Positions 1 through 7,322 of a stretch of DNA of 64,000 nucleotides are shown here, in pieces. A program made the position numbers and the translations under genes. This DNA is from Phaeodactylibacter xiamenensis (GTDB taxonomy: Bacteria; Bacteroidota; Bacteroidia; Chitinophagales; Saprospiraceae), in NCBI RefSeq assembly GCF_000759025.1, contig NZ_JPOS01000029.1:184694-248693 (forward strand), read 5' to 3'. Position 1 is the first letter of the stretch; each line of letters opens with the position of its first letter. Below the pieces are notes generated by a model. The model did not search any database. It was not told the origin of the DNA and worked only from the letters and a program-made list of their open reading frames with translations.

Positions 1-890
1 AGTGGGTTGAGGGTCAGAATATGCTGCGCGTGCTCCTCTGCCAGGTCAAAATAGCCGATGGCGGTGTAAAGCTCGGCCAGCCCCTCCTCCGCTTCGGTAT
101 TGGAAGGGTTGATGGCGAGTGCTTTGAGGTAGGCTGCCGCTCCGCCTTTGAAGTCCCACCGGCCCCAGAACAGCAGAGTGCCCTGACTGAAATAGCCGAG
201 ATCAGAATGCTGGTCCAGCTCAAACCCGCGTTGCAGGTAGTGCTCGGCGGTATCCAGTAGCCCGGGCATGCCGCCGAAAGAGGCCCGCATGGCAAAGCAG
301 TAGCTGATGCCAAAGTAAGGGAGCGCAAACTTGGGATCAATCGCGATGCAATCCTGATAGTATTGAATGGCGTTGGTGATGCCCTCATTATCCCATTTCA
401 GGTGGTTATAGCGGGCTTTGAGGTAAAGATCGTAGGCTTTGATGTTTTGCGTGGGCGCCTGCACCAGGTGGTCCTGCACTTCGAAGTGGCCGTAATGCTC
501 GCGGATTTGGTCGGCAATGAGCAGGCTAATCTCGTCCTGCAGTTCAAAGATATCCGCCAGTTGCCGGTCGAAGCGGTGGGCCCAGAGATGGGCTCCATCT
601 TCGGCATTAACCAGTTGAGAGGTGATGCGCACTTTATTGCCGGACTTGCGGACGCTGCCCTCCAAGAGGTTGGCTACGCCCAGTTGCCGCCCGATTTCCC
701 GGATATCTGCAGGTTTATTCTTGTAAGCAAAAGCGGAGGTCCGGGCAGTCACTTTCAGCCCCTTGATTTTAGTCAGGGCATTAATGATCTCTTCGGTAAT
801 GCCATCGCTGAAGTACTCGTTTTCGGGGTCTGCACTCCGGTTGACAAAAGGCAGGACAGCGATAGAAGCAGAAATGGGTTGGGCAGTCAT
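1..890 (-). CDS. TolB-like/TPR repeat protein, truncated by the window edge
   Basis: The frame is open from an ATG at 890 down to the left edge, so about 296 N-terminal residues are present and the C-terminus is missing. An in-frame TGA six bases before the ATG fixes the start. The first ~120 residues match the TolB/FlgO-like domain that accompanies TPR proteins and adenylate cyclases: SIAVLPFVNRS, then YFSDGITEEIINAL, LEGSVRKSGNKVRIT and HLWAHRFDR. After residue ~150 come helical TPR-like segments with A-x-x-Y and NPSNTEAEEGLAELY patterns. There is no signal peptide and no kinase or cyclase domain in the visible part. Such modules usually sit behind a DNA-binding or cyclase domain, but here the TolB-like part starts the protein. 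The exact role is unknown. Confidence 0.85.
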   Translation of the reverse strand, partial: MTAQPISASIAVLPFVNRSADPENEYFSDGITEEIINALTKIKGLKVTARTSAFAYKNKPADIREIGRQLGVANLLEGSVRKSGNKVRITSQLVNAEDGAHLWAHRFDRQLADIFELQDEISLLIADQIREHYGHFEVQDHLVQAPTQNIKAYDLYLKARYNHLKWDNEGITNAIQYYQDCIAIDPKFALPYFGISYCFAMRASFGGMPGLLDTAEHYLQRGFELDQHSDLGYFSQGTLLFWGRWDFKGGAAAYLKALAINPSNTEAEEGLAELYTAIGYFDLAEEHAQHILTLNP

Positions 891-1040
891 TTTTCAAATG
901 GGTTCGGGGCAAAAGTACAGGATTCTGGTTGAATGGGGCCAAGATTACCAGGCTTTACGGCCAACCTTTTGGCTCATCCGATATTCTTATCCCGTAATCT
1001 GATGTATATTACCGGTCAAGAACCAATCATTACTACTGCT

Positions 1041-2330
1041 ATGCGACTTTTCTTTACACTTGTCTTTGCCTGCCTTGCCTTTGCCCTGAAGGCGCAGGTG
1101 CCTGCTCCCGCTCCGGCTCAGGCGCAGCCCGTTTACGTCACCGGTGCCACGGCTCATGTGGGCAACGGGGAAGCTATTGAAAATGCGGTCATTGCTTTCG
1201 CCAACGGTAAAATTACCTTTGTGGGCACGGCTGCTGAAGCCGCTGGTCAAAACTGGGCCGGGCATCAGCAAATTGAAGCCAACGGACAGCATATTTACCC
1301 CGGCTTTATCGCCACGGCCACCAATTTGGGGCTGGTGGATATCAGCGCCGTACGGGCGACCCGCGATTACGACGAGACCGGTACGATGAACCCCAGTGTC
1401 CGCAGCCTGATTGCTTACAATACCGATTCTCCGGTGACGCCCACAGTGCGTTCCCAAGGGGTACTGCTGGCACAGATTGCACCATCCGGTGGGCGCGTTT
1501 CGGGTATTTCCAGTATTGTGCAGCTCGATGCCTGGAACTGGGAGGATGCGGCTTACGCTGCTGACGATGGACTGTACATCAACTGGCCATCCCTTTTCAG
1601 CTACAGCTGGAAGGATAGGCGCTACAGCAAAAACGACGATTATACCGAGGATGTGGAAGCGCTGCGCGACTTCTTTAAGGAAGCCCAGGCCTACAATCAA
1701 CGTAAAGACCGCGAGCAGCCCAACCTCAAGCTCGAAGCCATGGCCCCGGTGCTGAGCGGTGAGCGTAAGGTTTACATCCGTGCACAGGAGGCTAAGGAAA
1801 TCCTCCATGCCGTACGCTTTGCGCAAAATTTCGAATTGAACCTGGTCATTGTGGAAGGGCGGGATGCCTGGATGGTTGCCGATGCGTTGAAGGAGGCTGA
1901 AGTGCCGGTCATCCTCAGTTCCACTCAAAGCCTGCCCGCCCGGGTGGACGCGGACATTGATCAGCCCTTCAAAACGCCCACCCAACTGCAGGAAGCCGGC
2001 GTGCTGTATGGGTTTGGCCACGAAGGGTACTGGCAGCAGCGCAACCTGGCTTTTCAGGCCGGGCAGTCGGTGGGTTATGGGCTGGACTACGAGCAGGCTG
2101 TGGCCGGACTAACGGGCAATCTGGCAAAGATTCTGGGCATCGACGACCGTACCGGCACCCTGGAAGCCGGCAAGGACGCTAATCTGTTCATCAGCCGGGG
2201 CGATGCCCTTGATGTACGCACGAGCGAAGTGCTGCACGCCTTTATTCAGGGGCGCAAGATCAATCTGGACAATCAGCAAAAGGTACTCTACCGTAAATTC
2301 CGGGACAAGTACGAACAGGGCGGCCGTTAA
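1041..2330 (+). CDS. Secreted amidohydrolase-like protein lacking the HxH metal motif
   Basis: A protein of 429 residues starting at an ATG that opens a clear signal peptide (MRLFFTLVFACLAFALKAQ). An upstream in-frame start at 933 would add 36 residues without a signal, so it was rejected. The fold is the imidazolonepropionase-like amidohydrolase fold: an N-terminal beta-sandwich (VIAFANGKITFVG), a GQHIYPGF strand, and a C-terminal ILGIDDRTGTLEAGKDANLF segment. The position that normally reads PGxIDxHxH is PGFIATATNLGL, so the two metal-binding histidines are absent. The N-terminal half of the 993-residue protein at 18638-21619 has the same defect. It may be a non-catalytic periplasmic partner of an active amidohydrolase; that is inference. 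Confidence 0.85.
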   Translation: MRLFFTLVFACLAFALKAQVPAPAPAQAQPVYVTGATAHVGNGEAIENAVIAFANGKITFVGTAAEAAGQNWAGHQQIEANGQHIYPGFIATATNLGLVDISAVRATRDYDETGTMNPSVRSLIAYNTDSPVTPTVRSQGVLLAQIAPSGGRVSGISSIVQLDAWNWEDAAYAADDGLYINWPSLFSYSWKDRRYSKNDDYTEDVEALRDFFKEAQAYNQRKDREQPNLKLEAMAPVLSGERKVYIRAQEAKEILHAVRFAQNFELNLVIVEGRDAWMVADALKEAEVPVILSSTQSLPARVDADIDQPFKTPTQLQEAGVLYGFGHEGYWQQRNLAFQAGQSVGYGLDYEQAVAGLTGNLAKILGIDDRTGTLEAGKDANLFISRGDALDVRTSEVLHAFIQGRKINLDNQQKVLYRKFRDKYEQGGR

Positions 2331-2515
2331 TGTTGTCCTAAATCCGCAATGATGGCCGGTGCAGGGCGTTACCTGTAAGTAAGACTAACGTCTAAATTCC
2401 AGAAATACATGGGGGTTAAGCAACTTATCGCCCCCGTTTGTACGTTGTGTGTATTGGAGCGGCTGGCATCAGCTTAGCCTGCTTAACCGCTCCTGAATCA
2501 CTGAACTGTAACAAT

Positions 2516-3151
2516 ATGAAAAATATACTCCTGACCTTCGCCGCATCCCTGTTTTTCCTCGGCCTTTCCGCTCAGGAAACGAGTGGCTCTGTAACCATCA
2601 ACGGGCAGCGCCTGCCTTACATGATCGATGCCTGTGGCGACACCCTGATTATGGCAACGCTTGATGATGTCTCCGTCTCTTCCATGCGGGAGTTTGACAA
2701 CCGGGAGGACTACCTCAAGTACCGCCGCTACCGCCGTTATGCTGCTGTGGTGTACCCCTATGCTGTAGAGGCCATCAAGCTGTTCCGGGAAGTGGAATAC
2801 GCGACTGAGCACATGAAAGACAGGGAGCAACGCCGCTATATCCGTCAGCTGCACCGTGACCTCAAGCGCGAATTTACGGACCCCCTCAAGGGGCTGACCA
2901 AGACACAGGGTATGATCCTGATAGAGATGATCGAACGTGAGCTCGACACGCCGCTTTTTGAACTCATCAAGGACCTCCGCAATGGTCTTACCGCTTCCTA
3001 TTGGAATACGATGGGCAGCCTTTTTGGCCATGACATAAAGGAAGGGTATGTGGAAGGGAAAGACCCCATCCTCGACTCCGTACTCCGCGATATGAACATC
3101 AGCTACGAGATTCCGGCCAGCCGCCCGGGCGGAGCTGTGGGGGGAGAGTAG
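2516..3151 (+). CDS. DUF4294-type secreted protein
   Basis: A protein of 211 residues. The ATG at 2516 begins a signal peptide (MKNILLTFAASLFFLGLSAQ); an upstream in-frame start at 2438 would bury it. After cleavage the chain shows YMIDACGDTLIMATLDDV and then a basic helical region (YRRYRRYAAVVYPYAVEAIKLFREVE) followed by LKREFTDPLKGLTKTQGMILIEMIERE. This is the layout of the Bacteroidetes family DUF4294, whose function is not established. It is probably periplasmic or surface-exposed. A strong hairpin terminator lies 42 bases after the stop, and the next gene is convergent, so this is likely a single-gene transcript. The tail (SRPGGAVGGE) is low complexity. Confidence 0.85.
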   Translation: MKNILLTFAASLFFLGLSAQETSGSVTINGQRLPYMIDACGDTLIMATLDDVSVSSMREFDNREDYLKYRRYRRYAAVVYPYAVEAIKLFREVEYATEHMKDREQRRYIRQLHRDLKREFTDPLKGLTKTQGMILIEMIERELDTPLFELIKDLRNGLTASYWNTMGSLFGHDIKEGYVEGKDPILDSVLRDMNISYEIPASRPGGAVGGE

Positions 3152-3192
3152 CACGCAGTGAGGTCAGCGTATTATGCGGGCAAACATACAAT

Positions 3193-3237
3193 GGCCCCGG
3201 CAAAGGCAATGCAAACCTTTACCGGGGCTGTTTTTTT
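3193..3237 (+). terminator. Bidirectional Rho-independent terminator
   Basis: The inverted repeat GCCCCGGCAAAGG / CCTTTACCGGGGC (one mismatch) spans 3193-3228 and is followed by a run of seven T on the plus strand. It lies between two convergent genes ending at 3151 and 3236 and can serve both. Confidence 0.85.
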
Positions 3238-3889
3238 AGAACTTTATACCGAAATACAGATTGGGCTCAAACAGGAAGTAATTCCGCCATTTGTCGTCCA
3301 GGGCTTTAAATTCATCAGGCGTATTGGTGTCAAACATCCAGTGCTGGCAGTGGACCTGCGGTTCTATGAAAAACCGTTTTTCCTTGCCGAAGGCAAAATG
3401 GTAGCCCAGGTGATAGGAATTGTACAGCTTGAAGCCATCTCCAACCTTGTTGTTGTCCTCGTCCAGGTAGATTTTGAACTGCGGGAGGACTTCAACGGTT
3501 GCAAACAGCCCTTTCCACAGCATACGCTGATAGGTGATGCCTATACCTGATTCCCGCACATGGCCGGGGTAGAATTCGCTTTCAGACTCTAGCTTATCCA
3601 GCAGGCCGTCCCACCACACAATGCCCATAGGCTGGAATAACCGCCAGGTCGCCAGCTTGAGCCCGATGATGTTCTTGTCATCCAGATCGCGTTTGATGTG
3701 AAGTTCTATGTGCTGTGTATGGGTCCGGTCGTCCCAGGATTTGGTGGCCAGCTGAGGCAGCGTGATGACGGGTAGGCTCACCCTGTACTTACGGGCTACT
3801 TTGGCGGCACTGCCGGTCTGTAGGTCGCGCTGAGCAAAAACACTGCTAAGGGTGCAAAAGGTGAAGAGGAGAAGGAGTGTGTTTTTCAT
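3236..3889 (-). CDS. Small outer-membrane beta-barrel-like protein
   Basis: A protein of 217 residues with a signal peptide (MKNTLLLLFTFCTLSSVFAQ) and a C-terminal aromatic strand ending in phenylalanine (LYFGIKF), the usual sign of an outer-membrane barrel. Alternating polar/hydrophobic strands are visible: HIELHIKRDL, LKLATWRLF, ESGIGITYQRML, LFATVEVLPQFKIYL, YHLGYHFAF and RFFIEPQVHCQHW. I do not recognise a named family. The predicted mature size (~197 residues) would suit an 8-10-strand barrel. The stop codon lies at the base of the shared terminator. It is transcribed away from the intergenic region 3890-4309, which must hold its promoter. Confidence 0.75.
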   Translation of the reverse strand: MKNTLLLLFTFCTLSSVFAQRDLQTGSAAKVARKYRVSLPVITLPQLATKSWDDRTHTQHIELHIKRDLDDKNIIGLKLATWRLFQPMGIVWWDGLLDKLESESEFYPGHVRESGIGITYQRMLWKGLFATVEVLPQFKIYLDEDNNKVGDGFKLYNSYHLGYHFAFGKEKRFFIEPQVHCQHWMFDTNTPDEFKALDDKWRNYFLFEPNLYFGIKF

Positions 3890-4309
3890 TTTGAAAGAAT
3901 TAATGGTGAAAAGTCGAATGATTGATTACACCACAAAGATGCAGGGGCAGGGCGCGGCGGTCGTCCTGAAATGAGATTGAGGACGTTTAGTAGGCTGTAC
4001 CAAAATTGATGGGCGGCCCGGGCAGCCGCAGCCTATGAAAACCCGCAGGACTTCAAGCGGACAGGCGGTTTTGTAATTGTGTGGATTTGGTTTGAAAAGC
4101 TAAGGAATAGGGCCGAAACCCTGGTTTGGTGAGATTTGGGACTTTTTTGAGGGGGAGGTGTGGGCTATAAATAACCTTTTTGGAGCATATCCAGGGTTAG
4201 GCTTCATGATTTGTGGACACGTAAGTTTGATGAAGCCATCGCTCGCAGAAAGGTAGATCAGTGCAGCTGAATAATTAGAAAGCCAGGTTGGATCTATGCA
4301 GGCCTCCAG
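3890..4309. other. Intergenic region with no gene seen
   Basis: 420 bases between two minus-strand genes. It holds the promoter side of the gene at 3236-3889 and the 3' flank of the PIN toxin. No open frame with coding character, tRNA-like fold or clear terminator was seen. Confidence 0.6.
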
Positions 4310-4723
4310 TCAAACGAAAGGATTTTTCACCGTCAGCTCTTTATCGAAGACTTGCCCATGCTGTAAATCTTCAGAGTATAGAACTGAGCAGCCCACTTCT
4401 AAAGCAGAGGCTATAATCAGGCTGTCGTAGAAGGAAAAGCCGTAGCGGTTCGCTATCTGGCAAGAACTCTGTATCGTATTGGTAGTGTTGGTGTACACCT
4501 CATTGTTTTGTTCCATCTCAAGTAACACCTGTTGAATGTCCTGCCAGGCAAAATTGAATTTTTTGAACAGTACATTTGCTGCTTCCTTGAACACCTGAGT
4601 ACTAATAATGGTCTGTTCGGTTGAAATGATACTTTGAATTTTATGCTGTTTAGGCGTGTCTAAATTGGTATGGGCATAGATCAACAGATTGGTATCCAAG
4701 AAAACTTTTTGATTATCGTTCAT
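4310..4723 (-). CDS. PIN-domain toxin (VapC-like ribonuclease)
   Basis: A protein of 137 residues with a complete PIN acidic set: D10 in FLDTNLLIYA, E47 in VFKEAANVL, D100 in GFSFYDSLI and D119 in VLYSEDLQHGQ. PIN toxins are Mg-dependent ribonucleases that arrest translation by cutting tRNA or rRNA; the target here cannot be told. The gene overlaps the upstream antitoxin frame by 11 bases, the usual translational coupling of type II toxin-antitoxin operons, with antitoxin first. The length is normal for the family and no key residue is missing, so the toxin is probably functional. Confidence 0.9.
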   Translation of the reverse strand: MNDNQKVFLDTNLLIYAHTNLDTPKQHKIQSIISTEQTIISTQVFKEAANVLFKKFNFAWQDIQQVLLEMEQNNEVYTNTTNTIQSSCQIANRYGFSFYDSLIIASALEVGCSVLYSEDLQHGQVFDKELTVKNPFV

Positions 4724-4922
4724 TGGCCTGATCTCGGTTAAAACGGTAATTGAATTTTTGTTCGTTTGTCACATTCAAAACGGTGAAGGATACCTCTTTC
4801 TCGGATTTCTGGATAGCTTCATCAATGACAAAGGCAATGACCTCAATCTCTTTCCCGAGGAAATCATCAGGCAAGGTCAGCGTCAATTCATTGCCCTGAG
4901 CGGTAACAATAGTTCGTATCAT
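4713..4922 (-). CDS. Antitoxin partner of the PIN toxin
   Basis: A 69-residue protein directly upstream of and overlapping the PIN toxin. The N-terminal half (MIRTIVTAQGNELTLTLPDDFLGKEIEVIAF) has the alternating strand pattern and LPDDFLGKEIEV motif of AbrB/MazE-like or DUF2281-like antitoxins. The C-terminal half is charged and likely disordered (NVTNEQKFNYRFNRDQANER), the part that usually wraps the toxin. Antitoxins of this layout normally repress their own operon. The assignment rests mainly on gene order and size. Confidence 0.75.
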   Translation of the reverse strand: MIRTIVTAQGNELTLTLPDDFLGKEIEVIAFVIDEAIQKSEKEVSFTVLNVTNEQKFNYRFNRDQANER

Positions 4923-5331
4923 AATAGCTTTAATTTAGAGTGCTGTGATTTTTTTGAAAAAGTCTCAGTCCATATGCGAGGCATAACGGTGCCTGTAGTG
5001 CTGAAGATAGTGCCTCTGTTACTTTCGTCCAACTGACTCATCCGTTTACTTGTTCAAACCCTCATTTGTCCTTAAACATTGATTGTACTAGGTAAATTAT
5101 CCATTGAGTACGAAACCCATAATTATGATTAAACAACCTGATAAATATTTAGAGTTCCTTTAGATATGTTGTTCTAACTGTCATTTTTCAGGTAGCTGCA
5201 ATCAAGACAGTTGATATACTGACAATTAAGTGGTTTGCCACAGCAAACCTACTCAATGTCAGCATTTACGCTGAGAATTGGCTTGCTCCGATGTCGCAAA
5301 CCAATTCGTATTGCGTATAACTGGTTTTGCA
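4923..5331. other. Intergenic region, AT-rich, no gene seen
   Basis: 409 bases upstream of the antitoxin and downstream of the gene at 5332-6318. It is AT-rich with no convincing reading frame or hairpin terminator. It must contain the toxin-antitoxin promoter near its left end. Confidence 0.55.
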
Positions 5332-6318
5332 CTACTGTTTTTGAAACGTTTCCTCAAAGTAAGGCTGATTAGCGGCATCATACTCCAGGCTGATGGTATA
5401 TTCAAAGGGCTGCCCGTGCAAGCGCAAGTTTTGACCATCCGGAGACAGCTGTAGCTGAAAACGGCGTGTTGGTGGGCGCTGCTTTTGTTCGTCGGTACGT
5501 TGCCCACAGACCACGAAAGCTCCTTCATAGGCGGTTGGTTGCAGTTCCAGCCATTCACCCTCTTGCTCAAAGCGCCCCTCTTCGGTGAATGCTGCTTTGT
5601 TTTCACAGCCTTGTGTGAAGTTGTCGTAGGAATAAGTCAGCTGGTAGCTGCCATTCTGCCGGAGCTCGAGCAGGTGGCCGTAGCCGTAGGAGCCGTAGCT
5701 GATTTTCCCGGATACCGGCTCCTCATACACCTCACCGGTCTGATAACTGACCACCTGCATCCAATTGCCGGTAAGGGCTGCGGTCGGGCTGTCTTGTGCC
5801 AGCGAATCGCCGGTTTTTTCGGCATAAGCCGCACAGTCCCTTGAAAGGCTCGCACAGAGCAATTGCATACCACCGAGCCGCCCGAAGTCAGTCGGCAGGG
5901 CGGAGAAATAACTGCAAAAGACATAACCCGAAGACGGATCATAGGTATAGTACCCGGCTACTTTAGCCTGTTGCCCTTCAATGCTGGCCCGAAACCACTG
6001 TAGCTGGTCTGCCCCAGCTTGTTCCGTCCGCAGCACCTCAACGGTGCCCACCAGTTGCTGTAAGAAATCCTGAAGTAATGCAGGGGTGGGCGCAACGGAA
6101 GTAGCCGGCATAGCCGCAACGAGCAGGCCGGGGCTCTCAGGGTCACCGGGCCGGGCTTCGGCGGTCCAGAGGAACAGTTGCTGTTGTTGCTGTACCTGTG
6201 CGGTCCATCCGGCCGGGCAACGGTACTGAGTGTGGCCGCTAGGGTCTGTGACAAGGCCGGGCACCTGTGCGGATAGCGGCAGGCAATAGCAAAGAAATAA
6301 AAAGAGGATTAGTCGCAT
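5332..6318 (-). CDS. Secreted protein of unknown function
   Basis: A 328-residue protein with a signal peptide (MRLILFLFLCYCLPLSAQ). Residues ~20-160 resemble a periplasmic domain with a Gln-rich run (QVQQQQQLF). Residues ~185-328 have the shape of a lipocalin-like or META-like beta-barrel: GNWMQVVSYQTGEVYE, LLELRQNGSYQLTYSY, EEGRFEQEGEWLELQP and RRFQLQLSPDGQNLRLHG. The second half fits the 'normal value versus response' pattern of copper-resistance/lipocalin-like domains, but I cannot name the family with confidence. It stands alone, with a divergent small gene at 6411. Confidence 0.7.
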   Translation of the reverse strand: MRLILFLFLCYCLPLSAQVPGLVTDPSGHTQYRCPAGWTAQVQQQQQLFLWTAEARPGDPESPGLLVAAMPATSVAPTPALLQDFLQQLVGTVEVLRTEQAGADQLQWFRASIEGQQAKVAGYYTYDPSSGYVFCSYFSALPTDFGRLGGMQLLCASLSRDCAAYAEKTGDSLAQDSPTAALTGNWMQVVSYQTGEVYEEPVSGKISYGSYGYGHLLELRQNGSYQLTYSYDNFTQGCENKAAFTEEGRFEQEGEWLELQPTAYEGAFVVCGQRTDEQKQRPPTRRFQLQLSPDGQNLRLHGQPFEYTISLEYDAANQPYFEETFQKQ

Positions 6319-6410
6319 GAGTCCTGGATTGGTATTTGGGTACCGAAAAATAGTATATTTTGGGCATTAGGTCTTATGGGGGGAGTGTAAAAGACAAAAG
6401 CAGCCAGGCA

Positions 6411-6635
6411 ATGAGTAGATTATTTGATATTGGGTTGATGCTGTTTTTGCTGATTATTCTGTATCGAATCACCCTGCTGAATAAAGAAAGAAAGCGGTTG
6501 AAGGCTGCTCTTGAGCAAAAGCCCGGCGATGAAGAAGCTGGAAAGTATCGTTTCTTTTTGTTGTTCCGGTTGAGCATGTACGTATTATGGGGGCTGATTT
6601 TCTTTTACTACGTCTATTTCTTTCTCGTGGGGTAA
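6411..6635 (+). CDS. Small two-helix membrane protein
   Basis: A 74-residue protein from the ATG at 6411, chosen because the hydrophobic segment begins right after it (MSRLFDIGLMLFLLIILYRI). A TTG 51 bases upstream is the alternative. Two membrane helices (about residues 5-22 and 52-73) flank a charged loop (NKERKRLKAALEQKPGDEEAGKYR). I do not recognise a family. It lies at the left edge of the Rhs island and could be an ancestral flanking gene. Confidence 0.6.
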   Translation: MSRLFDIGLMLFLLIILYRITLLNKERKRLKAALEQKPGDEEAGKYRFFLLFRLSMYVLWGLIFFYYVYFFLVG

Positions 6636-6659
6636 GGTTTCGCGTTCGAAAGATCAGTT

Positions 6660-6895
6660 ATTAACGTTAGATACTACAAAGGAGGACAACTTTACCAGGT
6701 CCATGGACTCGGCTATATTATGGGAGGGGAAGTGTTCCCGGTCATGGCTTGATCCATGGAACATCAACATATCCTCTTCCTGCCACAGGATACCCTCATT
6801 TGTCGAGAAGTATGAAATGGGCTGTAGGTGGAGGAGGTGCAGCCTTAGCTTTTAAATATGGGTGGAACAGTAATGTTTCTTCAAAAACAAGTAAA
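6660..6895 (+). pseudogene. Decayed coding sequence, possibly an old Rhs tip
   Basis: Protein-like stretches occur in more than one frame. One frame reads VRYYKGGQLYQVHGLGYIM and stops at about 6753. Another reads RLYYGRGSVPGHGLIHG and continues as GTSTYPLPATGYPHLSRS up to 6973. The mix of frames looks like a decayed gene, and its position just before the first Rhs fragment suggests an old toxin tip. No start, domain or family was found, so this is tentative. Confidence 0.3.
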
Positions 6896-6899
6896 CAAG

Positions 6900-7301
6900 A
6901 TGAATTCATTCGAAGATTCAGTAAAAATACTCCGACAGACATCAGAGTCAAAAGCTCAGCTAGATATACTTAGAAACGGGCAGGTTTTACTGCAGGTTTT
7001 CAGAGCTACTGATGTAAAGGCTTGGGAAACCAAAGTAGACTGTGAGCAAGATGATGAATTGTTTATTGCATTGTTTTTTCACGCAGCCAAACTTTCCAAT
7101 TCGGAAAACTTTGATCGATTTTTAAAATCTGAGCTAATTGAGCTTTTTCAAAAAGTAAACTTAGGGATAGATACCTTTTTACTCAGCACTAAGATATACT
7201 TTACAAATGGTGAAGTTTTAAATGTGATTACCAAAGTTTTGCAATCAGTATATCAACTATCTCCGGGCGAGCAACTAGAGTTTCGAGTTAATAGTTATTA
7301 G
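6900..7301 (+). CDS. Unknown 133-residue protein, possible orphan immunity protein
   Basis: The start is placed at ATG 6900 (MNSFEDSVKILRQ); an earlier in-frame start at 6858 adds 14 residues that belong to the decayed sequence before it. The protein is cytosolic, with no signal or membrane segment, and mixed alpha/beta: residues ~20-35 (SKAQLDILRNGQVLLQVF), an acidic stretch (VDCEQDDELFIALFFHAA) and a long helical end. Size, AT-richness and position immediately before an Rhs fragment resemble orphan immunity genes in polymorphic-toxin loci. I do not recognise the family; the immunity role is inference from position. Confidence 0.55.
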   Translation: MNSFEDSVKILRQTSESKAQLDILRNGQVLLQVFRATDVKAWETKVDCEQDDELFIALFFHAAKLSNSENFDRFLKSELIELFQKVNLGIDTFLLSTKIYFTNGEVLNVITKVLQSVYQLSPGEQLEFRVNSY

Positions 7302-7322
7302 TGCATTTAGGTCGGCTGCTCG

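Noticed and set aside
987..2021. Long minus-strand open frame of 344 residues
   Set aside because: It lies fully inside the amidohydrolase gene on the other strand, whose signal peptide and motifs are clear; the frame has no recognisable domain.
2411..2440. Possible terminator GGGGG/CCCCC after the first amidohydrolase
   Set aside because: Only five clean base pairs plus a bulged extension and no T-run; too weak to call.
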